DNA of 64,000 bases, taken from positions 682,001 through 746,000 of the forward strand of contig JBCAML010000021.1 of assembly GCA_038503075.1 (NCBI GenBank), read 5' to 3'. The notes beneath the pieces were generated by a model. It made no database searches. It saw nothing but the letters and a program-made list of their open reading frames with translations, and was not told the DNA's origin. A program made the translations under genes and the position numbers. Every line of letters begins with the position of its first letter. Within the stretch, counting starts at the first letter, position 1. Source of the DNA: Gyromitra esculenta (lineage: Eukaryota > Ascomycota > Pezizomycetes > Pezizales > Discinaceae). This document shows positions 39,435 through 51,086 of this stretch, one piece after another.

Positions 39435-40749
39435 TGCAAGGGATGGAGGAGACGAGGGGGGGGGGTGGTGAAGTGTGGGGGAGGTCGATTACAGTTTCCA
39501 CAGGAACGACGGTGATGTAAATATAAGGCTACTGGTGGGAGGAGAGCGGGGGAGAACAGAGAAGGGGGGTTAGGGTTGCAGTTGGGGGGAGGGGAGGGAG
39601 GGAGCGGCTTATGCGCGTAGGCACTCTAAAGGGCGGCGGCGTGGGGTCTTTTCAATCTGCCTGGCGCTAGGGGTGGTTGCTGAGGCAAGCAGAGTCAAGC
39701 ACACCCGAGTTGTCACCGGAAGTTGGATGAGCACGTGTCCGTCCAGGGCGGCGAGCAGACCGACGGAAGGGGAAGGGCAGAGGCTCAACCACGGAGAGAG
39801 CGGGGATGCACGGAGTAATCGGACGAGGGGGACCGCTGCACCCGCTGGTCGCTGGGATGTCAACAACGGTAAAGCAGAGTACTGTCTGTACGTGAACGCG
39901 ATGGTGGAGCAGGCGAGGCAGTAGTGGTGGATTGAAGAAGGAAAAATAAAAATAAAAAAAAGAATCGATGCGAGAACGATGGAATGGAATGAGGAAGAGA
40001 AGGAGGCTGGGAGCGGGTGGCTGGATGAACCGTAGTAGAGGGTACTTCGTGTACTCAGAAGGTAAGGAAAGGGTTGATGCAAGCGCCACGGAGGGAGGCT
40101 CTACAAAGCGATGGCGATAGCGACCCCCGGAAATATGGGAGAAGCGTGTTCTGGTGGAGAGCCCCTGTGGAGTCCTTCTGTTACTGTATTTGTCATGGCG
40201 GGAGTTCCCCATGCAAGGCCCAGCCAGTGCTGCTGAACGTTATTTTACGGGGGTTTTGCTTTTTACCCCTTCAACGCGGCGCTACTGTGTAATTGATTAC
40301 CAGTGATTACATGTGCCTATCACTGGCCTGACCATGGCATGGGCGGCAAACAATTGAGGAGTTGATGGCTGTCATAGCAGGGTAACTGGCCTTCAAACAA
40401 CGACTGTCGCCCAACGACAAAGACAACGGCAACGACGTCACATTCAAACTGAACGAGCCCATCTAACGTGACAGCACACATCCCTACGTCTTCAGCTTCA
40501 TTGCAGAACCAACAGCCTTCCCAACAGCCGAAACCTGGTCCCGATTATCCCCCAGGCGTCGGATTTGGTACCTATCAACCTAGTCCGCGTGGAGTCTGAA
40601 AACTGAGTGGTTATGTAGATGACATCGGAGATCGTGCCCGCAGCCCAAGATCTCGGTACTGGGCCTTATGTATGAACACCTGCAAGTCACGCCGCCATTG
40701 GACGGATTCCCTTGAGCACATAACCCTCTATCTAATCCAAAAAAAAAAT

Positions 40750-41130
40750 CCCATAGACTTTACGCTATTTTCATCCAGCCTTCTTCACCCTATCCTGAAG
40801 ATGCAATTTTATTCTCTGGTGAAAAGTGCCAAGACATCATTTTTACCCCTCTTTCTGCCCCTCTCCAGGAACTTAACGTTCCTGACTGGAAGATAACTCA
40901 AAAACCCATCTATGACACTCGCGCTCAGGTATTGGGGGGATCTCGCTGAAGTTGATGCCTTCGCTCAAGAATTCCCCATGGAACCTGCCAGCATCATCAT
41001 GCATAAACACTTAATTTCGGGCAGCTGCAGAGGAAGGTTTCAAGTTTTTTCATCGGTCGAATTTACAACTTCATTTTCAATCCTTCATCAACTTCAGCAA
41101 ATGTTTTTTGGAAGACTAAATTTCCTCAAC
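40750..41130 (+). pseudogene. Frameshifted coding remnant of unknown family
   Basis: An open frame with protein-like composition runs from about 40760 (AIFIQPSSPYPEDAILFSGE) through PDWKITQKPIYDTRAQVLGG to a TGA at 40947. One base further on, the sequence continues in the next frame as EVDAFAQEFPMEPASIIMHK and SGSCRGRFQVFSSVEF to about 41100. A single-base insertion explains the switch, since no usable GT..AG pair of normal intron length lies there. I do not recognise the family. Reading this as a relic rather than an intact gene is inference. Confidence 0.4.
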
Positions 41131-43047
41131 AATTTTTTCTTTCCTTTTCTTTTCTTTCCCGCTCCGCTGTCAAAGTATTAATGAAGGCAGGCTGTCGCAG
41201 ACCTAACAACTCTGAGTAGTGGAATGCATTGCGGCCGTATAGGGGATGAGATATTCTGGGGAGAAATAATATTCAAGCGACTAACTTCGCAGTGATTGGA
41301 AGTTTTTTTTTTTTTTACCTCGATTCGGTCATATGTGGGTTTCGATTCAAACCCTTTGAAGGACCCTTAAATCATCGAGAAATCCCTTTTGTAGAGCCTA
41401 GAAATAAAGTACTCTCGGTAGATAATTTAATGAATTGTGTGGACCAAAATAACTATCACGATCACGATGACTTGCATGAAGACTACATGTCGTCAGGCCA
41501 GCTTTTTGAGCAAACAAATCCCCTCAAACAAGTTTACTTTGAGCTCAAAGTCTTCAATGTCTCCAAGCACTCCTCAATCCTCTCAGCCCTACTCTTCGTT
41601 CGCCGTTAGAGATAGTTTGTGTGAGGGTTGGGGCTTTTATCAGCTTCTTTGCTTCTATCACTGTCACTCGCTCATTTGCCACCGTAATCATCTTTCCCAC
41701 TACGCCTTTTGCCTTTTTTATTTATTTCCACTTGTAAGATGCCCATCTTCGCAACGAGAAAGAGACGGTTTAGACAATAGCTCCGCCTATTTCTCTAATA
41801 TCACCGAGATTAGCCCCACTACCGTACAAGCTGGGCGCGCTAGACCTATTTCGTACTTGGATCCATCACGAAAAGGGTGAACTGCGTAGACAGTAGCTAC
41901 ATGGGGGATGGGTGCTTTATTGCTAGCATGTACAGAGGGTACTATACATGCCATATAGTATTCACCGTGCCGTTTAAATTTCTGGATCGCTGGGCATGCT
42001 GAACGAGAGAGATAAATTCTAACCACGGATACCAGCAGCCAATATACCGCAGAATCTTTACTCGAACTAGTCTGTACGAGATATATATCACGACAAACAC
42101 TACGTTATTACATGTAGTTATTAAAGGCGCATCAAACAAGCCAAACAGAGATGGTCCCGGGTAGCTTTATCATTCCATTACCCTAAATCAACCTTTACAA
42201 TGAAGTTACCCATCTAGAATAGCAGTTCTCGAAAGAGTTGAAATGGGGATAAGTCAGCTCTCGCATGTGTATATTTGTTCTTTGATAGAAATTTTGATGT
42301 ATTGGGTGATTTTTTTAATAAATTTGTGCTAGGCACCTTAGATACGCTTAAGTTGATCATGATTTATCACTCGCAAAAGCAATTAGCAATGATGACTTAC
42401 ATAAACATAGAGACTACGTAGATACTGAGACTGAGCTGGTTGCTATTCCCTACCATCTTAGCTAATGCGTAAGGATAAGCATGAAAATACTCTGAAACAT
42501 TCCTCGGAAATAGGCGATCCTTGGGATAGCCCAACCGTTGTTCAGATCTAAATCTTATTCTTTTGCAGGTCCATAAGTCTATAATACTATCTATCGAAAA
42601 TATGGGCTCTAAATTGGTCTCAGGAATACCTCGAATGCCAATTTTCTCCTCGAGAAATAAGTAGATACATATTATACTATTCGTGTGTACTGATATAATT
42701 TGGAAGGGCAGCCAACCCCCAGGCAGTAAGAAATGGGAGCGAGTCAGGTAGAAAGGCATAGCTTTGGTAAAGTCTAATTGATTGGGCCCCAATGAATGAA
42801 TCGTAATTGGTCATGCGAACCATTTTACTTGTACTGTTCTAAGCTCACCTTTAGAATGGTAGCTTAGTATTTGAGGGGGGAGGGGTTTTCTCTAGTAAAC
42901 TCGCAACCGCAACCTGAAAGTTGACGAAAGGAGTTGACCAAAAACAATTTAAATTCACCTTACGAAGAAAATTTGAATTAGAGACTAAAATGTAGGAAAC
43001 GGTAAATTTCCCCCATCTTTCTACCATCGCCTATGATCGATTACAGA

Positions 43048-43640
43048 TTATCTTGCTTGAAATAACTCCAGACAACGTTTAAGCTCGCAGATAACCTTAT
43101 GGTAAAATATCACTTGCAAATTCTCCTTGCTTAAGTTTATCCCCCCTTCCCCATATTCGATCCCGAAGTCATAATAAAGACAGCGTTTGACCATTGCATC
43201 ATACACAGGACCCATCTCTTGTAAAAGTAGACCGTGCTGCAAAATCATATCTGCCTTCTCCGACCTCCCCCCTGAAGCGCTGAATGGGTTATTTATCTTG
43301 AGTAGAGTATGTCCAAAAGCAATTTCAATGAGGACTAGCACGAGTGAGAGTAGCTGCGCGTTTCGTATGGGTCCGCGATATGACCATAACGAATTTTGTG
43401 TGCTGCGACTATTTGCGGATGAGCTTTCAATCGAGGATAGGAATTATAGAACAACATGCGGCTCAGGGAGATTTCCGGGCTTGCGTAGATCCAGGTGGGA
43501 TTCTTCAAAAAAGAATATATCGCGGCTTCGCCGCTGCTCCCGAAACTATGATAGAGAGGGATATGAACCAAAACAGAGCAGAGAGCATGATAGTACGAGG
43601 GCCATTTAGAGTCTCTTTTGGCGGCTTAGTGGGAGATTAT
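43048..43640 (-). pseudogene. DUF7580-like C-terminal gene remnant
   Basis: One minus-strand frame reads RRSRDIFFFEESHLDLRKPG, then an in-frame TAA, then RGPIRNAQLLSLVLVLIEIA and GPVYDAMVKRCLYYDFGIEY, ending near LKRCLELFQAR. An additional TAG lies upstream of the RDIFFF part. The order (DIFFF..LPEP, then N-x-x-L-x-x-L-x-x-x-L-x-E-I-x-F-G, then RCLYYDF, then a closing acidic/basic helix) is what I remember of the C-terminus of DUF7580-type proteins, a large uncharacterised family in filamentous ascomycetes. Two stops and the missing N-terminal two thirds indicate a decayed copy. The function of intact members is unknown to me. Confidence 0.5.
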
Positions 43641-45485
43641 CGTTAGAAGGCTCTATTATCGCTTCGAGGGAGAATCAAGAAGTTTTAAGGCTCATCTCCG
43701 GGGGCAGGGGATCCGGACACACTATATGTTGGTAGCTTGGGCTGCCTCCATTGCCCGGGATCCTTCCCTGAAGCTCCTTGGTGGACTTCCCGGCTTGAAG
43801 CCTTCCTATGAATAAGCAAAGGCTGTCAACTCTCGCGGTGGTTGTCGTTGTGTTATGTTTTCTTGTTGCTCCGGCATCTTCGTGAGGGAGTGACTGCGGC
43901 TCGGGATTTGTCGCGATACAGGTGCATTCGACCTAAACTTCGGAGCTGGGACCAATGTCTCGACCTTCAGTATTCTTGGTTACGATAAAACGAAGCCTTA
44001 CTGGTGAACCTGGCATGGTGGAAGATTTTTGAACCTCTCCGGAAGAACTCGAATTCAGCCCCGATTCAAGTTCGTCAGGCTGGTGAAGTCGCAAATTCAG
44101 AAGGTGACAAGGACATTCGTGTGCGGTTGCGGCTAATCCGTCGTAAACCATTCTCGCGACTTCTCGGACTGCAAGCAGCCCTTGAAGGATACAATCTGAC
44201 TTCGGAGTTACCAGACCTAGCGCTTGTGATGGTGATCTAACCTTTCACGGGGATTGACTGTTATGTGAGTTTAGAATAATGTCCATATTTTGGTATTGAA
44301 CTTTAAGAACATTAATTAGTCCCAGAATTTCCAGTGCTTCGGATGAAGGGGAAGGCTGTAGCGTAAAGGATCAGTTTTTTTCCTGATTTGTTTGCTATAG
44401 GGATTGCATAACAAGGTGGAAACATGTAGGTATTCTATCTCTGCTGGTAATCAGCGCCCAGTCGCATAGCGTGAGGAGTTTATTCTCAATTTTCTCTACG
44501 TGGCTGATGCACAGAGCGAGCCCTGAGTGGTGACTTTCTAGTTTCTCTGCTACATTCAGCACTATATATATCGGGTTTAGCTTAGAGCATTGCAGGGCCG
44601 TATTTCGACAGTAGATACGGTAGCCTATATCTATCATAATTATAATATTCTAGCAAAAGTTTAGACACAGCCAACTGGAATTATGATAGGTTTTACTGTA
44701 AATGTACTTTAGAAGATTCACGAAGTGCAGTGCGAGGGAGTACCGGTTTTATTCCAAAGAATTACCATATTTACCATATAGTAATCCTTTTTTTTCAAAA
44801 TACCGCACATACTCTGCGCTGCAATAGACCAATCACATCTCATTTGACGCTACGGTGTATTCAATAGCCCTCCACGCATATGTGCACGCGTGTAAAATCA
44901 ATAAAACCGGCACTGTAGCTTCGATCACAACCACACGCAATGTACCGAGCTTGCACTCATAGCCATATGCATATATATTGAAACCTAAAAGCAAGATTCA
45001 ATATGCACAGAAAGCAATACAGTTCATAAGGAAATCCCTTCTTCATGTATGAAAACTTCAATTATGTTCTAGATTATAGAGAAGCGATAGGAATTCTCGA
45101 GAGTACACATATACCCAGTCACGTATGACCCGTAACTCCCTGCGCAACAACTAGACGAGTTGTGTTCAACTAGAAAACCCCAACACCACAATCCAGAAAA
45201 ATCAATCAGACTTTAGAAAAAATATTCTTATCGTTAGGAGATGCTACTTATAATAGGCAGAAGCAGACCCCCGGATCCAAGTGATAATCTGCTGTTAGTC
45301 ACAACAATGGTTCTTCTATAGCCCCTCTTTGATGGACTATCTTATCATTAGCATCCGACGATCTTCCGGGGAGAAGGAAGGGTAGCTCTGAAGAAGTAAT
45401 AAAGTCATCGCCTGGGCCTCATACCCACCGCTGATATCATTTCTCATCTTGGAGTTCCAATTTTTAAACACTCATTTAAAACCTC

Positions 45486-45861
45486 ATGTCACATAAAACT
45501 ATAATCAAACCTAAACCCCATCCCACCGAAGAGGAATCTGATCTCTTGGATACCGAATCCGAAATCGAAGAGGCAAGGAAGAAACTCGTGTCTGTTCGTT
45601 CTCGTAAAAAGTAATATATTTGTTAAGATAAATACGCTAATAAGGAGCGTAGCTTGATGAAAATATACTTATCTGCGATAAAAAATCAACGATCTTAAAG
45701 ATAATTTGGCCCAACAGCGAGAACATCAAGAGAATAACCTTAAACTACGTAAGAGGATCCAGAAACTGATCGACCAATACGAGGTCAATTGTGATTTGTT
45801 AGAGAGGAAGAAACGCTCGAAGTTTTCTGACGACACTATAATTAAAGCTCCTACCGGATAG
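45486..45861 (+). CDS. Possible small coiled-coil protein, uncertain model
   Basis: ATG at 45486 opens an acidic stretch (EEESDLLDTESEIEEARKKL). A proposed 97-bp intron, 45604-45700, contains a CTAAT branch-like site. It joins this to a charged heptad-like segment (LAQQREHQENNLKLRKRIQK, then LIDQYEVNCDLLERKKR), giving 92 aa. A further open segment downstream, 45894-46013 (EVKVEHGKHAPPKEAETSAR...), lies in a frame I cannot join cleanly. That suggests either a missed exon structure or decay. No family recognised. Confidence 0.3.
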
Positions 45862-46647
45862 TAGAATGTATTTTTCCTAACAATTTCTAAGTTCCCGAAG
45901 TTAAGGTTGAGCACGGAAAGCATGCGCCTCCTAAGGAAGCAGAGACTTCCGCTAGGAAATCTTCAAGTGACGATCAGGTCTCTATATATATCAAGAAACC
46001 TCAGATCATCTAGAAGGCGCTAAGACCCCATGTAGTGCTGTTGCTACGTCAAAGGCAGGGAATTGTAGCTGAGATATACGGAATGTACTCATCGGTGTTT
46101 AAGGTCGAATAATTAGGTATGCTTAGTGGTGTACGGTAACAGAGATAGAAGGTGTCATTTCCATATATATTCAATCGAAAATCCATACCAACACTTAAGT
46201 CTTGTTGCAACATTGGGCGCGTAGGGAGGAATAGACGACTCGATTGCTTGTATTGCTTAGGCTTACTTGTGCTTGCTTGCTAGAGGTGGGCATACGGCCC
46301 CTATCTAAATAGCTCTCTTGGGCGCCCAAGTGCCCGCGTGCTCGGGTACCTGTTTCTCAATCATTTCCGAGTCCGAAGCCACACCCGTGGAGGCACCCCG
46401 TATTATGAAGCTTCTCCAACAAGTCTCAATAATCTATATCCGAGTGATAATTTGTGATGTAATTTTAGAAAAGCAAATCCAAGTGTAGTGTGGCCGTCAC
46501 CCCTAACCCTTACTGCAGCTTGTGGCGTTACTAAGCCACATGCGTAGATCACCTTCGAGGCTATGACCTGCTTGACTTCATCTCCTCCTCTGATTGACTA
46601 CCGGAACAAAGATACCCCTCCCCTCCATCAACTCCAACCTCACCGTC

Positions 46648-48847
46648 ATGGCTGTCACTTCAGAGGTCTTCTCAGCTCTCTGCTTGGTGATCCTGGCTGC
46701 CGTGGTTCTCCTTCTGCAGCGCTACTTTTTGCCGTTACGTTCAACCCCGGAATACCTGCTCGTCTCCACCTTTCTACCGTTATTCATATCGTCTTCTATC
46801 GTTGTGCTCGTGCCTATAGATCTTGCATCTTCCACGGCTGGCGGCTCTGGCTCACGAGGTAAGCTCGTTCTCCATTTCAATGCTAGAATGAGCTAGCTAC
46901 TAAGCTGTTTTGGGGTGGGGAATAGGTATTGTTCTTCCCGAACGAGTGCTTCTTATAGCATGGCGAATCTCCTACTGGCTTTGCTTTATCCTCACATGGT
47001 ATCCCACGCTTTCTATTACCATCACTCGTATTGCATCAAAGCTAACCCTCGCTAGGGCTGTCCTCCCCATTCTTCAGTCTTACAGCAACTCTGGACACCG
47101 CTCCCCGCGTAATCGTTTTATGCAGGCTCTCCGAGAAAATGCCCGTTATCAGCTAATGATGCTTTCTATCGGCTGCGTCGGTCTCGTTTATGTCTCTCTC
47201 ACCTCAGGCGTCCATTACGACTCCCTCAAGGGACTCGTAATGGCACTGTCCTACTGCTACGCACTAGCTCTCGCAATCTTCCTCATGGCACACGGGCTCG
47301 TCGCGGTTCCACGAAATCTTATGCGAAATGCTAGTATTCCCGGAAAGTTAAGGAGACTACAGATTGCCGCACCTAGGGCTTATGATAAGTTCTTAGATGC
47401 GACGAATACGCTAGAGGAGGCGGAGCAGGAAGTGCTAGTTGTGAGGCAGAGGAAACATGGGTCTGCGAGGGAGTTTCAGGAGTGGATTGAGGAACTGGGG
47501 GAAATCGCACAGCTGCCGGAATCATCTTTATCCTCCGGGGCGAGCAACACGAGAACTGGTAGAAGGCGCGGTGGCGCTCCTCCGGTGATTACAGAACAGT
47601 ATCTGGCCTCTCTAACTTCACGCCTCAAAATTGCCCTTCACAAGCGTGCTCGCTTTAACACCGAATGGCAGGAACTTTGTCAATCGGCATCAGACGCCCA
47701 GGCGATCCTTGACTCTTCACGCACTCAACGTCTCGTCTTCACTCAACACTTCTCCTCCCCCACCTTCTTTGAGAAAATTTCTATTCTAAACCCGTATACC
47801 TGTCATCTTCTCCACTACCACATCCTCCCACAAGTTCATCGCGTTCTCTCTATCCTCCTTTCGCTTGCATCTGCAGCACTCATCTGGAGTGAAGTTTTCC
47901 ATACAGCTTTTCCAAAGCTCTCACTCGTTAATTACACTGTCATCCATCATCCGGACTCTCCTTCTGGCGCAGTTGGATTTGCGGGGCAGTGTATAGCTGC
48001 TGCATGGATTGCGTACATGTGTGTATGTGCCTATTCGTCCCTGACGACTGTGAAAGTTTGGGGGAATTACGCACTCGTGAAACGCACCACCTCCGGATCA
48101 TCGGCGTGTTTCTATGCTTCCTACGCAGCAAGACTGACTGTGCCACTTGCGTATAATTTTACGGGGCTTCTGAACCCTTCAGTCAGCAGGGATACTGTAT
48201 TCTTTGCGTTTCTAGGGAAATTAATTAATCTCATCCCGCTCGGGGAAGGTTTCGATGGATTCTTTCCTATGCTGATCCTCCTACCTGTAGCGGCAACCGG
48301 TTTTGGAGTGTACGGATGGGTGAAGTCGACCTTTGGTCTCGGTAATGTCTTAGCTGACGACGGAGACGATGAGGATGGGCTCGGCGGGTGGAGGGAAGGC
48401 CGCGATTTAATAGAACGGGAACTCCTCGGCGGTGTAGCGAGAAGCGGGTTGGCCCCCCGTTCCAATGCCAGTGGGGCTAGCCAGTACGATGGTGTAATAG
48501 GTGGAGGGCCCAGCAGTGGGCTTGGAGAACAAACACAAAGAACTGGACGTACGGGACCCATCAGGCTTAGAGATGGCAACGAGGAGGAGGAGGATGTGCC
48601 GGGTGATGGGTTTTTTGGGGGGTTTATACAAAGGGTGAAAAATACGGTTGAGACGCTGGAAGCACCAGGGTGGATAAAAGATATCAGCACGACGCAAAGA
48701 CCGAAGTGGTTTGGGGGTGGGAACAGCAGGAGTGCTAGTGATTATGGCGGTGGTAGGAGAGGAGGAAGGAGTCAGGGGAGACCAAGATGGAGCGCGGGAT
48801 GGGGAGGAGAGGAAGATGAGAGGGAGGGATTGCTAGGAAGTAACTGA
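46648..48847 (+). CDS. LMBR1 domain-containing membrane protein
   Basis: LMBR1/LIMR-like proteins are multipass membrane proteins whose fungal members are largely uncharacterised. My model has three exons, 46648-46858, 46926-46998 and 47056-48847, for about 691 aa. The start ATG follows CACCGTC and precedes the first helix. About nine hydrophobic segments are visible: five before residue 160, a cytosolic charged or coiled region at about 175-270 (FQEWIEELGEIAQLPE), and four more from about 290 to 480. The tail is acidic then Gly/Arg-rich. The second intron (57 bp, 46999-47055) has no stop and is a multiple of three, so the gene looks continuous without it. Removing it restores the family sequence LTWAVLPILQSY. 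The gene is convergent with eL36. Confidence 0.9.
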
Positions 48848-49536
48848 TAAATGTGGGGAGGCGATCATTGGCGTTCTAGTGCGCTTTTCAGCTTTTTCAG
48901 CTTTTTCGTTGATTTTGGGAGTTTGCGCTTGCACTTGCACTTAGAGAGCTTTTGGCTGGGTTAAAACTGGGATTGAGGGTGTTTTTGTTTGTTTTTGCTA
49001 TTTGGTGTTATCGTTGGTACTGTAAATAGATGGCAGGGGCGTATACGTCGAGCTACTAAGTATGTAATGGAAGAGAAGAGTGCAGAGAAATCTGCTTTGG
49101 CTAGATTTGGCTGGGACTAGTAGATTGATGTTGGATGATTGGGGAAGATAATGGGTTGAAAGTCGTGAGGAGATCCACTGAAATCTGGCTCTGCGAACCA
49201 CGAATCATAGCTACTATCGCAATATCCAGTTTCGCGGCGTGATGATCCTGGCCATAGCAGAATTCCCCCTCAACACGCCGCCCATCCATCTGTCCATCCA
49301 CTCATCCAGCGGTTCATCTGCCCAACCAAGCCTCTTAGCCCAGATCACTAACCACCATAATTGCCCAGTTCAACCCTAGAACCATCATCACAATTTCACG
49401 TCCGATCCTCAGTCGCCAAAAGTAGCTCCATTTTTCCGTTATTTCATGATGGCCCCATATCCAGGTTTTTCATTTTTGCTTATACATGGGAAATCCCGTA
49501 GAAGAAAGAAAAAGAAGACAAATGAAGTGAACGAAT
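48848..49536. other. Convergent intergenic region
   Basis: These 689 bp between the LMBR1 and eL36 stop codons hold 3' flanking sequence for both, including T-rich stretches after the LMBR1 stop. No supported ORF or repeat was seen. Confidence 0.5.
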
Positions 49537-50058
49537 TTAGTGACCGGCCCTTCTGGACTCAGCGATAACCCGTTGCAGTTCGTCGACCTTTCTCTTCGCA
49601 CGACCGAAAGTTCCAAGCTATTTGAGGGAAGGTGAATTGTTAGCTTAAATAGAGATGGGTATGTAGGTAGATGGTAGTAGAGACGTACCCGCTTCTTGGC
49701 GAGCTTACGAGCACGCTTGTCCTTGCTATTACGGAGCAGCTCGATAACGCGCTTCTCGTAGGGGGCGAGTCTAGGAGCTGGTTAGCTGATTGTTTTTTTT
49801 TTTTGACTATGGTGTATAGAGGGAAATATACCCAGCAACTTCCTTGACGATCTCGCGAACGAAAGCGGTCTTCTTGGAGAGGGCACCCTTCCTGCGGGAA
49901 ACACGGGCCTTGGGATCACGAAGGGTCACTCCGCTGTAGCCCTTGTTGATGCCGTAGGCGAGACCTTTACGATATCCACCAGATTACGGTCAGCATTTCG
50001 ATCCGAGGACGAAGGAGCAGCAGGACCAGAGGAACGTACCACTCTTTGCTACTGTCAT
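49537..50058 (-). CDS. RPL36: 60S ribosomal protein eL36
   Basis: This is a component of the large cytosolic ribosomal subunit. My model has four exons, 50058-50040, 49964-49832, 49770-49689 and 49617-49537, giving 104 aa, the normal size. The product starts [20 protein letters not shown] and carries the hallmark eL36 blocks [40 protein letters not shown] and [18 protein letters not shown]. Very basic composition fits rRNA binding. The first exon is only 19 nt, so the start lies next to a 5' intron, as often seen in fungal ribosomal genes. It is divergent from the eS12 gene, 344 bp away. Confidence 0.96.
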
Positions 50059-50402
50059 GGTTAGTTTATCGACTGCGATGGGCTGTGTCGAGGGGGGTTG
50101 GGGTTCGTCGATAGGGGGGTCGTTGTCGTCTAGCAGGAGTGAAAATGGCAAATTGATTTGTGTGGGTTGTGTGCGGTGAGCTGTGGCTGCCAAGACTTGG
50201 GCATGCAGGAAGTGTGGGAATGGAAAAGTGACGGGTGCGGAGAGGGCTAGAGCCCTGGCGAGTGTTTGCCCCACGCACAACGTCCACCCTGCAACTCGGC
50301 GGGGAACATTTTCGGGCTTCTTCTTTCTACTCTACAAGGAACTCTTCGAGGACGGTTAAAGACATCTACTTTCTCTATACTCACTCACAAAATCTATACA
50401 TC
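50059..50402. promoter_or_regulatory. Shared divergent promoter of ribosomal genes eL36 and eS12
   Basis: The two ribosomal-protein start codons face away from each other across 344 bp, so this segment must drive both. It contains an interrupted palindrome AGGGCT-AG-AGCCCT at 50243-50256. A pyrimidine tract (TTCTTCTTTCTACTCT) precedes the eS12 start and may mark its transcription start. Factor identity is not known. Confidence 0.7.
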
Positions 50403-51086
50403 ATGGTGCGTTCTGCAGTCCCCCCCCCCGGATTTCATTGACGGGATGTTTCAACTAACAATTCCACCAGTCTGACGCAGGAGAAGAAGTAAGATCACTC
50501 AGCTGTTTTATCAATAAACTTTTATTTATCAATTTCCCCACCCAACTAACCTTCGACCCCGCCGATAAAATAGGTCCCTCAAGAAGTCGAAGCCGCCGAG
50601 GAGATCGAGGTCCCCGCCGATGCCTCAGCCGTCAAAGGTCAAATGTCCGTTGAGGAGGCCCTGAAGGGTGTCCTCAAGCACGCACTCATCCACGATGGCC
50701 TCGCCCGTGGTCTCCGTGAAGCGTCCAAGGCTCTCGATCGTCGCCAGGCCCACATGTGTGTGCTGAACGAAAACTGCGAGGAGGAGCCATACAAGAAGCT
50801 CGTTGAGGCCCTGTGTGCAGAACACAAGATCCCACTGATCAAGGTCGCGGACGGGAAAAAGTTGGGCGAGTGGGCTGGTCTTTGTATGTTTCTTTCTTTA
50901 ATCTGGTGGGGAGCGGATGGATGGATGGATGGATGGATGGAAAACTAATATACATGACGGATAGGTGTTCTTGACCGTGAGGGTAATGCGCGCAAGGTCG
51001 TTAACTGCTCGTGCGTCGTTGTCCGCGATTGGGGCGAAGAGTCCCAGGAGCGCAACGTCCTCCTTCAGTACTTCCAGACCAGATAA
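50403..51086 (+). CDS. RPS12: 40S ribosomal protein eS12
   Basis: This is a small-subunit ribosomal protein of the cytosolic ribosome. My model has four exons, 50403-50405, 50471-50488, 50574-50883 and 50965-51086, for 150 aa. The first coding exon is the ATG alone and the second encodes just SDAGEE; both junctions are phase 0. The conserved core is clear: [40 protein letters not shown] and [18 protein letters not shown], with the end [19 protein letters not shown]. The third intron carries a GGAT microsatellite. It shares its promoter region with eL36, which suggests coordinated expression. Confidence 0.96.
50915..50940. repeat. (GGAT)n microsatellite in the eS12 third intron
   Basis: About six and a half GGAT units inside intron 50884-50964, between donor and branch region. 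Confidence 0.85.

Larger units (their letters stand above)
39435..46647. other. Long gene-poor region with decayed genes
   Basis: These 7.2 kb contain no confident intact gene. Three relics are listed separately: a frameshifted fragment near 40750-41130, a DUF7580-like pseudogene at 43048-43640 and a possible small coiled-coil gene at 45486-45861. TACATGTA lies at 42109 and bipartite motifs at 42357 and 46441. The part next to 39435 is the GRR1 promoter. Confidence 0.5.

Noticed and set aside
41292..41609. 105-codon + ORF with acidic HDHDDLHEDY stretch
   Set aside because: There is no family, no neighbouring exons and a poly-T start. It could be part of the decayed gene upstream but cannot be supported.
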